Source: Pseudomonadota bacterium
GTDB lineage: Bacteria; Pseudomonadota; Gammaproteobacteria; Burkholderiales; SG8-41
DNA: 7,246 nt
NCBI GenBank assembly: GCA_023431245.1
Contig: JAEYXO010000171.1
Coordinates: 1-7,246 of the forward strand
Reading direction: 5' to 3'
Made by a program: the position numbers and the translations under genes. Every line of letters starts with the position of its first letter. Positions within the stretch are counted from its first letter, which is position 1. This document shows positions 1 to 5,973 of the stretch, piece after piece. The notes below the pieces were generated by a model. It had not been told where the DNA came from. It saw nothing but the letters and a program-made list of their open reading frames with translations, and ran no database searches.

Positions 1-498
1 CGCCGGCGCATTGTCGAGGCGCTGACCGGCTACGTGCTGGACCTGGATGAAAACCCGCTGAAGGGGCATCCCGAACGCCTGCCGCTGAAGCTGGTCGGCG
101 ACGGCGTCACACCGCGCTACCAGGACAACGAGGCGGGGCAGGTCACCCTGCACAGCCGGGAAACCCTCGCTTCGGCCGCGGCGGCGCTGGACGCTCCGGA
201 TCTCACCGACCATCGTTTCCGCCACAACATCGTGATCGAGGGCGTCGCACCCTGGGCTGAACTGTCCTGGCTGGGCCGGCGCCTGCGCATCGGTGCGGTG
301 GAGCTGGAGGCGGTCAAGCTGAAAACGCGCTGCCTGGCGACCCATGCCAATCCCCTGACCGGCGAGCGCGACCTGATGGTCATGCAGGGGTTGATGGGCA
401 GCTTCGGCCAGGCGCAGCCCACGCTGGGGATCGGCATGCTGGCGCATGGCGCTGGCGGCGAAGTCCGCCTGGATGACGAACTCGCCTTGACCCCGTAA
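1..498 (+). CDS. MOSC-domain protein, C-terminal part (5' end outside window)
   Basis: The frame is open from base 1 to the TAA at 496-498 (165 visible residues), so the true start lies upstream. The GTG at 34 is only an internal valine. Visible family marks are an RFRHNIVIEG stretch (visible residues 72-81), which matches the RFRxNIV segment of MOSC domains, and the KTRC motif with its cysteine at visible residue 111, followed by NPLTGERD. That cysteine is the conserved MOSC cysteine, which in the family is linked to sulfur or molybdenum-cofactor handling (the YcbX/mARC type usually also has an N-terminal beta-barrel domain, not visible here). A role in sulfur transfer or N-hydroxylated-compound reduction is inference from the family. 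It converges on the SMP-30-like gene with a 41-bp gap holding a GC-rich hairpin. The family call is solid; the substrate is unknown. Confidence 0.85.
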   Translation, partial: RRRIVEALTGYVLDLDENPLKGHPERLPLKLVGDGVTPRYQDNEAGQVTLHSRETLASAAAALDAPDLTDHRFRHNIVIEGVAPWAELSWLGRRLRIGAVELEAVKLKTRCLATHANPLTGERDLMVMQGLMGSFGQAQPTLGIGMLAHGAGGEVRLDDELALTP

Positions 499-507
499 GA
501 GCCGGAG

Positions 508-529
508 GCGCGCCCGCTATGGGGCGCGC
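508..529. terminator. GC hairpin between convergent genes, possible bidirectional terminator
   Basis: GCGCGCCC (508-515) and GGGCGCGC (522-529) form a perfect 8-bp stem around a 6-nt loop, in the 41-bp gap between two convergent stop codons. No T-run follows on either strand, so this is not a canonical intrinsic terminator. The position suggests termination or mRNA 3'-end protection. Confidence 0.4.
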
Positions 530-539
530 GTACCGCGGG

Positions 540-1469
540 TTACTGGTGACCGTAGAGCTTCTTGCCGGCGAAAGGCACTTTTGCCGTCAGCACGTCGCCC
601 GACAGCGCTTCGGTGATGAAGATCTGCTTGTGGTCCGGGCCGCCGAAAGCGACGTTGTCGAGATGGTGGTGCTTGTCGTGGTTCTTCGACGAGATCAGGT
701 GGGTCGGCAGCATGTTGGCATCAAAACGCCAGATGCCCACGCCGAGCTGGCACACCAGCAGGCCGTTCTCGGCATCCATCTCGATACCGTCGGGGCCGGC
801 GACACCGCCGGAGAGCTGGATCGCCACGCCGGTTTTCGACACCGAGCCGTCGGCCATCAACGGCAGCCGCCACACCGAGTTCGAGCGTGTCATGCCGACG
901 TAGACATGCTTTTCAGTGGTGGACAGCGTGATGCCGTTGGGGCTGGGGCCGTTTTCCGCGAGCCGGCGCAGCTCGCCATTGGCCTTCAGGCGGAACACGC
1001 GGCCGGTCGGATCGGCGATGCCGGTCTGGCCCTGGTCGGTGAAGTAGAGGTCGCCGTTCGAGGCGAAATGCAGGTCGTTCAGGCCCTTGAAGCTTTCGCT
1101 GTAGGCGGTGCGCAGCACGTTTTCCAGCTTGCCGGTCTTGACGTCCAGCGTCAGCAGGCCTTCCTTGTAATCGCAGATGAACAGCCGACCGTCCTTGTGG
1201 AACTTCATGCCGTTGGGCCAGCCGTCGTACTGGATCACCAGGTCCCAGTCGCCCTTGGGCGTGATGCGGAAAATGCGGCCGAAGGGAATGTCGCAGACGA
1301 ACAGGTTGCCGTCGCGGTCAAAGGCAGGCGCCTCGAGGAAACATTCCACTTCCGCATTCTGGCGATTCGGATCCGACCAGCTGCTGCGGCTTTTCTTGCG
1401 GAATTTTCCGGGCATCGAGGTGAAAACGTCGGCGTGGATGTGTTCCAGCGGTTTGAAGGGATTGAACAT
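540..1469 (-). CDS. SMP-30/gluconolactonase/LRE family beta-propeller hydrolase
   Basis: This 309-residue protein has the six-bladed propeller pattern of the SMP-30/gluconolactonase family: repeated strands of the type DRDGNLFVCD (51-60), KDGRLFICD (92-100) and SNGDLYFTD (137-145), and a typical C-terminal NVAFGGPD (272-279). The expected divalent-metal and active-site residues are present by motif: Glu46 (LEAPAF), Asn131 (GLND), Asn178 (SPNGI) and Asp227 (GPDGIEMD), matching human SMP30 Glu18, Asn103, Asn154 and Asp204. Lactone or ester ring opening is therefore likely; the substrate cannot be read from sequence. There is no signal peptide, so it should be cytosolic. The first 40 residues are a basic extension before the propeller. 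The ATG at 1469 is the first start after an in-frame stop, with a weak AGAGAG purine stretch about 10 nt upstream. It diverges from the dehalogenase gene, sharing a 257-bp control region. A histidine cluster (264-269) is unusual. Confidence 0.85.
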   Translation of the reverse strand: MFNPFKPLEHIHADVFTSMPGKFRKKSRSSWSDPNRQNAEVECFLEAPAFDRDGNLFVCDIPFGRIFRITPKGDWDLVIQYDGWPNGMKFHKDGRLFICDYKEGLLTLDVKTGKLENVLRTAYSESFKGLNDLHFASNGDLYFTDQGQTGIADPTGRVFRLKANGELRRLAENGPSPNGITLSTTEKHVYVGMTRSNSVWRLPLMADGSVSKTGVAIQLSGGVAGPDGIEMDAENGLLVCQLGVGIWRFDANMLPTHLISSKNHDKHHHLDNVAFGGPDHKQIFITEALSGDVLTAKVPFAGKKLYGHQ

Positions 1470-1479
1470 GACGCGATGA

Positions 1480-1531
1480 TCTCTCTCTAAGGTTTAATAT
1501 AAATTATTGATTTTATTGATATTTTTATGAT
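1480..1531. promoter_or_regulatory. AT-rich divergent promoter island
   Basis: Bases 1491-1530 are strikingly AT-rich within a very GC-rich window. On the minus strand, TATATT (plus-strand 1496-1501, 5 of 6 matches to the -10 consensus) would start transcription about 20 nt before the lactonase ATG. On the plus strand, TATGAT (1526-1531, also 5 of 6) could serve the hydrolase gene, giving a leader of nearly 200 nt. Neither has a convincing -35 box. The octamer TTATTGAT occurs twice, at 1504-1511 and 1513-1520, a 9-bp period. The assignment rests on composition and position. Confidence 0.45.
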
Positions 1532-1559
1532 GCCGGCGGAATGCGCATTGCGGGCATCA
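1528..1559. repeat. Imperfect inverted repeat in divergent control region
   Basis: TGATGCC (1528-1534) and GGCATCA (1553-1559) are perfect 7-bp arms, and part of the interior can also pair (GC at 1536-1537 with 1550-1551). Inside it lies the separate palindrome ATGCGCAT (1541-1548). It sits just beside the AT-rich island and could be a regulator site or a hairpin. No function is shown by sequence alone. Confidence 0.3.
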
Positions 1560-1671
1560 CGATGCGGCAACCGGTGGCTGGCGCAGCAGGAACAAACGTC
1601 GCGATGTTAGCACGCGAGATGCGCGTCACTGCGCGCCGCTGCCGGCATGTCCATATGGCGGCATGGAATGA

Positions 1672-1688
1672 ACGCCGGCTGCCGGCGT
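1672..1688. promoter_or_regulatory. 17-bp palindrome, candidate operator upstream of the hydrolase gene
   Basis: ACGCCGGC (1672-1679), a single T, then GCCGGCGT (1681-1688) make a perfect 8-bp inverted repeat, ending 38 bp before the GTG start. The location suits a repressor or activator half-site pair. The all-GC core in a GC-rich genome means it could be chance. Confidence 0.35.
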
Positions 1689-1726
1689 GAGGTAGCATCG
1701 ACGGTTCATCAAAAAGGAGCGACGCC

Positions 1727-2611
1727 GTGTTCGAAGGTTTCAAGCATGTCCAGATCCAGACCACCGACCCCGAGGTCAAGATCAACCTGCGTTACGGCGG
1801 CAACGGCCCGCCCATCCTGCTGATCCACGGCAATCCGCTGACCCATGTGCACTGGCACCTGGTGGCGCCGCGGCTGGCGAAGGATTTCACCGTCGTCTGC
1901 ACCGACCTGCGCGGTTACGGCGACAGCGGCAAGCCGCGCGGCCTGCCGGACCACAGCAACTATTCCTTCCGCCGCATGGGGCAGGACCAGATTGACGTGA
2001 TGGCGCACCTGGGTTTCGACAAATTCTGTGTCGCCGGCCACGACCGCGGCGCGCGCACCGCCTTCCGAATGGCGCTGGACCATCCGGACAAGATCAGGAA
2101 ATTCGCCAGCTTCGACATCCTGCCGACCCACCCCATGCTGACCAACGCGACCTGGCAATGGGCGCTCAATTCCTCGCACTGGTTTTTCATGGCGCAGGCC
2201 TATGACATCCCGGAAAAGCTGATCGAGGGCAAGTACGATTACTACATCAAGCAGAAGCTGACCAAGCTCGGCATCGGCAAGGGCGGATTCTCCGAGGAAA
2301 CCCTGAAGGAGTACGCCCGCGTCTGCACCGCAGAGAACATCCACGGCGTGTGCGAGGACTACCGCGCCGCGGTGTCGGTGGACATGGCGATGGACACCGA
2401 GGACTTCAACGCCGGGCGCAAGATCCAGTGCCCGACTGCGGTCTACTGGGGCGAGAAGAGCCACACCGAAAAACACTTCGATCCGCGCAAGGCCTGGCCG
2501 CAGTATGCCGCCGACATCGTGCGCATCAAGCCGCTGCCCTGCGGCCACTACCCGGCGGAACAGGTGCCGGACCTGGTGTACGAGGAGATCAGCACGTTCT
2601 TCCGCGATTGA
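1727..2611 (+). CDS. Alpha/beta hydrolase, fluoroacetate/haloacetate dehalogenase family (DehH1/FAcD-like)
   Basis: At 294 residues, it matches the family length (about 294-302). Established chemistry: an aspartate attacks the carbon bearing the halogen, then a histidine-activated water hydrolyses the ester. All key residues are visible: oxyanion loop HGNP (34-37), nucleophile Asp106 in GHDRGAR, carboxylate-binding Arg107 and Arg110, Asp130 (DILPT), halide-binding His151, Trp152 and Tyr212 (CEDYRA), and base His274 (CGHY). These align with Rhodopseudomonas RPA1163 Asp110, Arg111, Arg114, Asp134, His155, Trp156, Tyr219 and His280. The stretch VVCTDLRGYGDSGKP (56-70) also resembles Moraxella DehH1. 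Two pocket positions differ from RPA1163: Phe40 is Asn36 and Trp185 is Leu181. There is no signal peptide, so it acts in the cytosol. The GTG start is fixed by a strong AAGGAG (1714-1719), 7 nt upstream. The MFS gene follows after 50 bp. The dehalogenase family is well supported; the true substrate (fluoro-, chloro- or another acid or ester) is not known. Confidence 0.85.
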   Translation: MFEGFKHVQIQTTDPEVKINLRYGGNGPPILLIHGNPLTHVHWHLVAPRLAKDFTVVCTDLRGYGDSGKPRGLPDHSNYSFRRMGQDQIDVMAHLGFDKFCVAGHDRGARTAFRMALDHPDKIRKFASFDILPTHPMLTNATWQWALNSSHWFFMAQAYDIPEKLIEGKYDYYIKQKLTKLGIGKGGFSEETLKEYARVCTAENIHGVCEDYRAAVSVDMAMDTEDFNAGRKIQCPTAVYWGEKSHTEKHFDPRKAWPQYAADIVRIKPLPCGHYPAEQVPDLVYEEISTFFRD

Positions 2612-2661
2612 GGCCGTGCCGCCCCCGGGGCACCGCGACACGCCAGGTTTTCTGAAGCTGC

Positions 2662-3894
2662 ATGAACACTCCCGCCGCTGACGCCGACGCCCGGCGCTAT
2701 CCGTACTGGCGCCGCAACCGCCACGTGATCGCCTCCGCGAACCTGGTCTGCGGCATGGGCTTCAACATGGTCTGGCCCTTCGTGCCGTTGATGGTGCGCG
2801 GTCTCGGCGTACAGGAGAACCTCGAGACCTGGGTCGGCTACATGCTGCTGGTGTTCTACCTGGTCAGCTTCGCCGTGAGCCCGGTGTGGGGCGGCATCGC
2901 CGACCATTACGGGCGCAAGCCGATGGTGCTGCGGGCGATGCTGGGCATCGGTGTCGCGATGCTGCTGATGCCTTTCGCGGAATCACCGCTGTCCTTCGCG
3001 GCGCTGCTGATGCTGATCGCCGTGTTCAACGGCTTCACGCCGGCCGGCGTGTCGCTGCTGGTGGCCAACACGCCGCCGAACCGGATCGGCAGCGCGGTTG
3101 CGCTGGCGCAGACCGGCGGCCTGGTCGGCCAGGCGCTGGGGCCGGCCATCGGCGCCGCGCTGATCGCGCTGTTCGAGCCGCAGCACCGGCTGTTCTGGGT
3201 CAGTGCCGCGCTGCTGCTCGGCGGCGGCGCTCTGGTTGCGGCCCTCGTGGGCGAGGTCAAGCAGCTGGCGGCAGGGCCCTGGCGGGTGCGCTGGATCGGC
3301 GGCCTGCGCGACATGCTGGCGGTGCCGCGCCTCGGGCTGCTCTACCTGCTCAACTTCCTGTTCATGATCATGTGGTACGGCGGCGTGACCGTCGTGACGG
3401 TGTTCGTGATGCAGATTCTCGCAGCGCAGGGCGCCGATGCCGCCGAGGAGGCCTTTTGGGTGGGCGCGGCTGCGATGGCGATGGCCGTGGGTACCGTGAT
3501 CGCGCTGCCGTTCTGGGGACGTGCGCTTGACCGCATCGGACCGGGGCGGGTGCTGGTGTATGCCACGGTCGCCACTGTGCTCACCCATCTGCCGCTGCTG
3601 GTGATCGAGACGCCGCTGCAGGTGGCCATCGCGCGCGCGGCCTTCGGTCTCGGCGCGGCTGCGATGCCGACCGCGATCGTGCAATTGATCCGCATGCATG
3701 CGCCGCCGGGCACGGATGCCCGGGCGATTTCCTATTCGACCGCTTTCCAGTTTTTTGCAATGGGCATTGCGCCCTTCGCGGCGGGCCTGATCGGCCCGGT
3801 GCTGGGACTGCGCGTCTATTTCGCGCTGACGATAGTGGCGATGGCCGGCGGGCTGGTGCTGTGGCTGCGGGCCGTCAGGCGCGACGGCCGGTGA
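2662..3894 (+). CDS. MFS transporter, DHA1-like (MdtG-type) 12-TM permease
   Basis: The protein has 410 residues with about twelve hydrophobic segments in two halves: roughly 22-44, 56-79, 89-106, 111-133, 146-170 and 177-198, then 226-250, 262-285, 296-315, 318-343, 356-380 and 383-404. The loop 2-3 signature GGIADHYGRKP (77-87) is classic MFS motif A, echoed at WGRALDRIGPGR (285-296). GQALGPAIG (156-164) resembles motif C of proton-coupled drug antiporters. Overall layout and phrases such as ETPLQ recall E. coli MdtG, so proton-driven export is the family expectation; import of an organic acid cannot be excluded. The ATG at 2662 is the first start after an in-frame TGA (2653-2655); its ribosome site is weak. 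It follows the dehalogenase by 50 bp with no visible terminator, so cotranscription is likely. It is not of the larger MHS type (about 550 residues) to which known haloacid permeases belong. Its stop abuts the oppositely oriented Bug gene. Confidence 0.85.
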   Translation: MNTPAADADARRYPYWRRNRHVIASANLVCGMGFNMVWPFVPLMVRGLGVQENLETWVGYMLLVFYLVSFAVSPVWGGIADHYGRKPMVLRAMLGIGVAMLLMPFAESPLSFAALLMLIAVFNGFTPAGVSLLVANTPPNRIGSAVALAQTGGLVGQALGPAIGAALIALFEPQHRLFWVSAALLLGGGALVAALVGEVKQLAAGPWRVRWIGGLRDMLAVPRLGLLYLLNFLFMIMWYGGVTVVTVFVMQILAAQGADAAEEAFWVGAAAMAMAVGTVIALPFWGRALDRIGPGRVLVYATVATVLTHLPLLVIETPLQVAIARAAFGLGAAAMPTAIVQLIRMHAPPGTDARAISYSTAFQFFAMGIAPFAAGLIGPVLGLRVYFALTIVAMAGGLVLWLRAVRRDGR

Positions 3895-4890
3895 TCAGTT
3901 CGGTTTCAGGTTGGCCGTCCGGATCACTTTTTCCCACTTTGCCGTTTCGGAACGGATGTAGGCGCTGAATTCCTCGGGGGTCGAACTGTCCGGATCGATG
4001 CCGCGCGAGAGCAGGGCTTCGCGGATGTCGGCGGCGCCCAGCGTGGCATGGAGTTCCTGCTGCAGTCGTTTGATGATCGCCGGCGGCGTGCCCGCGGGGG
4101 CGACCATGCCGTACCAGTTGCTGGCTTCGTAACCCTTCATGCCCGGGGTTTCCGCCACGGTGGGCACACCGGGCAGGGCGGAGGAGCGTTTTGCGCCGGT
4201 CACCGCCAGCGCGACGGCACGGCCGGCCTTCACCGGCGGCACGCCGGTGGAAATCACCGCGACGAACACCGGCAGCTGGCCGCCGAGCAGATCCGACAGT
4301 GCAGGTCCGCCGCCCTTGTACGGGATGTGGGTCATGTCGACCTTGGCCATGGTCTTGAACAGTTCGCCGGCGAGATGACCGGGGCTGCCCAGGCCCGAGG
4401 AAGCGTAATTGAGTCCACCGGGTTTCTGTTTGCTGAGCGCGATCAGTTCGGGAATGTTTTTTGCCGCCAGCGACGGATGCACCAGGAACATGTTCTGCAA
4501 CTGCACGGTCATCGAGATGGTCGCAAAGTCCTTCAGCGGATCGTACGGCACCTTGGTGATGGCCGGGCTGATCACCAGCGCACCCAGCGTGGCGAGATGC
4601 AGGTTGTAGCCGTCGGGGGTCGACCTGGCGGCAATTTCAGCGCCGATGGTGCCGTTGGCACCGGAACGGTTGTCGACGATGACCTGCTGTTTCAGCGATT
4701 CGCCGAGTTTCGGTGCGATGATCCTGGCGACCAGATCGGTGGCGCCGCCCGGCGGGAAGCCGACAATGATGCGCAGCGGCCGCGCCGGGTAGTCGTCCGC
4801 CGCAGCGGCTGCCGCGACCGGCGCAGCCAGTGTCAGCAGTGCGGCGCAGGCTGCGGCGAATGGGATGCAGATTCCATGATGCTGAGACAT
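3895..4890 (-). CDS. Bug/TctC-family tripartite tricarboxylate transporter substrate-binding protein
   Basis: This is a 331-residue periplasmic binding protein. A signal peptide (hydrophobic 10-30 with AAA before DD, likely cleaved near 31) precedes the family opening YPARPLRIIVGFPPGGATD (34-52), whose PPGG loop and Asp52 line the ligand pocket, then NRSGANG (74-80) and TPDGYNL (91-97). Family members bind carboxylated ligands such as citrate, glutamate or aromatic acids through backbone contacts, so the ligand cannot be predicted. The start is supported by GGAGG (CCTCC at 4899-4903 on the plus strand), 8 nt before the ATG. No TctA or TctB membrane genes are in view; such orphan Bug receptors are very common in Burkholderiales and are thought to share membrane units or to act as sensors. 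It diverges from the decarboxylase-like gene, with TcuA beyond, which suggests a di- or tricarboxylate ligand (inference). Confidence 0.93.
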   Translation of the reverse strand: MSQHHGICIPFAAACAALLTLAAPVAAAAAADDYPARPLRIIVGFPPGGATDLVARIIAPKLGESLKQQVIVDNRSGANGTIGAEIAARSTPDGYNLHLATLGALVISPAITKVPYDPLKDFATISMTVQLQNMFLVHPSLAAKNIPELIALSKQKPGGLNYASSGLGSPGHLAGELFKTMAKVDMTHIPYKGGGPALSDLLGGQLPVFVAVISTGVPPVKAGRAVALAVTGAKRSSALPGVPTVAETPGMKGYEASNWYGMVAPAGTPPAIIKRLQQELHATLGAADIREALLSRGIDPDSSTPEEFSAYIRSETAKWEKVIRTANLKPN

Positions 4891-4898
4891 TGCGGCGT

Positions 4899-4952
4899 CC
4901 TCCGGTGTTATCTTCCGAAGCGGCTCGAATTGGCGGCTTGCCCCGGATTATA
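4899..4952 (-). promoter_or_regulatory. Promoter -10 box and ribosome site of the Bug gene
   Basis: The minus strand carries a perfect TATAAT (ATTATA at 4947-4952 on the plus strand), 57 bases before the ATG, giving an expected leader of about 50 nt, and a GGAGG ribosome site at 4899-4903. No good -35 hexamer lies 15-18 bp upstream, so activator dependence is possible. The divergent gene at 5021 must use the same 130-bp gap. Confidence 0.5.
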
Positions 4953-5020
4953 CGAGTGCCCGGCCTTTGCTGCAGGCGGAGCGGGCGGCAGCCGCAGGAA
5001 CGCGGAAAGGGGATTTCAGG

Positions 5021-5890
5021 ATGACGGCTGCACAGGCCCTGAGGGTGAAAACGCTGCTCGGCGACTACTCCAATACGGCGGCGCTGAAATCGGGGGCGCT
5101 GGTTTCACCGCGGCTCAGCTTCGATTTCGCCGACGTGAAGCTGCCGCAGAACGCCTTCAAGGCCGTGGTTCGGGGCGAGTTCGACGTGGCCGAACTGGCG
5201 ATCGTGACCTATCTGCAGGCGCTGGCCCACGGCAAGCCGCTGACGCTGCTGCCGACCGTGGTGATGGCGATCCCGCCGCATCCCTGCCTGGCATACAACA
5301 CCGCACGCGGCAGACTCGGACCGGGCGACCTCGCCGGCAAGCGTGTCGGCATCCGCGCACATTCGGTGACCACGGTGACCTGGGTGCGCGGCATCCTGGC
5401 CCAGGACTACGGGGTGGATCTCGACAGCATCCAGTGGGTCGCCTTCGAGGATCCGCATGTTCCCGAGTGCATCGAGCCGTCGAACGTCAGCCGCGCGCCG
5501 GCCGGGAAGACACTGTTGGGCATGCTGCGCGCGGGGGAGCTCGATGCCGGCGTGGTCTCGGTGTCGGACCAGCAGGACGGTGTGCTGGCTCCGGTGCTGC
5601 CCGATCCCGCGGCGGCACTCGCGCGCTGGCGCGAGCGTTACGGGGCGCGGCCGCTGAACCACGTGGTGGTGCTGCACCGTGATCTCGCGCGCGCCCATCC
5701 CTGGGCCGGCGAGGAGGTGCTGCGTCTGCTGCAGCAGAGCGCCGCGCGGGCGCCGGACATGCCTGGCGCCGATTCGATCCAGTCGGGCATCGAGGCGCTG
5801 CGGCCGGGCCTCGACCTGATCATCCACCATGCGTTCCGCCAGGGCCTGATCCCGCGCCGTTTTGCCGTGGACGAGTTGTTCACGATGTGA
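5021..5890 (+). CDS. 4,5-dihydroxyphthalate decarboxylase-like protein with periplasmic-binding-protein fold, cytosolic
   Basis: The ATG at 5021 (289 residues) is preferred over a longer TTG reading from 4967 because AAAGGGGA (5006-5013) sits 7 nt before it and the extra 18 residues look non-conserved. Family marks, in order: LLGDYSNTAAL (12-22), GEFDVAELAIVTYL (52-65), DLAGKRVGI (103-111), VTWVRGILAQDYGVDL (119-134), GKTLLGMLRAGELDA (162-176) and NHVVVLHRDLARAHPW (213-228). These match the family that includes Pht5-type 4,5-dihydroxyphthalate decarboxylase and is often labelled ABC substrate-binding protein; it has the two-lobe NMT1/NitT-like binding fold. No signal peptide is present, which argues for an enzyme or cytosolic binder rather than a transporter receptor. 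It is shorter than Pht5 (about 330 residues as I recall). It lies between the divergent Bug gene and tcuA, 83 bp upstream of the latter. Decarboxylation of an acid related to the Bug or TcuA substrate is a guess. Confidence 0.75.
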   Translation: MTAAQALRVKTLLGDYSNTAALKSGALVSPRLSFDFADVKLPQNAFKAVVRGEFDVAELAIVTYLQALAHGKPLTLLPTVVMAIPPHPCLAYNTARGRLGPGDLAGKRVGIRAHSVTTVTWVRGILAQDYGVDLDSIQWVAFEDPHVPECIEPSNVSRAPAGKTLLGMLRAGELDAGVVSVSDQQDGVLAPVLPDPAAALARWRERYGARPLNHVVVLHRDLARAHPWAGEEVLRLLQQSAARAPDMPGADSIQSGIEALRPGLDLIIHHAFRQGLIPRRFAVDELFTM

Positions 5891-5925
5891 GCGACGGCAG
5901 CTTCCCGCTGTGGGGCGGGGTGGCC

Positions 5926-5951
5926 GCGCGGGTATAATTCGCGCAATTTTT
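5926..5951 (+). promoter_or_regulatory. tcuA promoter -10 inside a short inverted repeat
   Basis: A perfect TATAAT at 5933-5938 lies about 36 bases before the tcuA ATG, so a leader near 30 nt is expected. It is flanked by GCGCG (5926-5930) and CGCGC (5940-5944), followed by AATTTTT (5945-5951). The same bases could therefore act as a weak terminator for the upstream gene or as an operator over the -10. No clear -35 is seen. Confidence 0.5.
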
Positions 5952-5973
5952 CTGAAAGCCGAAAGCCCCATCC

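Noticed and set aside
519..1490. A 323-codon plus-strand open frame opposite the SMP-30-like gene
   Set aside because: It is a GC-rich mirror of a gene with clear catalytic motifs on the minus strand; its translation has no recognisable family pattern.
1651..1658. Short palindrome CCATATGG in the divergent region
   Set aside because: Eight-base palindromes are common by chance and nothing else supports this one as a site.
1709..2641. A 310-codon minus-strand open frame opposite the dehalogenase
   Set aside because: The plus-strand protein carries a full set of catalytic residues and a strong ribosome site; the antisense frame is a composition artefact.
4967..5020. An 18-residue N-terminal extension of the decarboxylase-like protein from a TTG
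   Set aside because: The ATG at 5021 has a good ribosome site and matches where family similarity begins.
4048..5682. A 544-codon plus-strand open frame spanning the Bug gene, the gap and the next gene
   Set aside because: It runs antisense to the Bug gene and out of frame through the decarboxylase-like gene, with arginine/glycine-rich nonsense translation.
5904..5919. Five-bp stem CCCGC/GCGGG downstream of the decarboxylase-like gene
   Set aside because: The stem is too short and has no T-run after it, so it is weak as a terminator.
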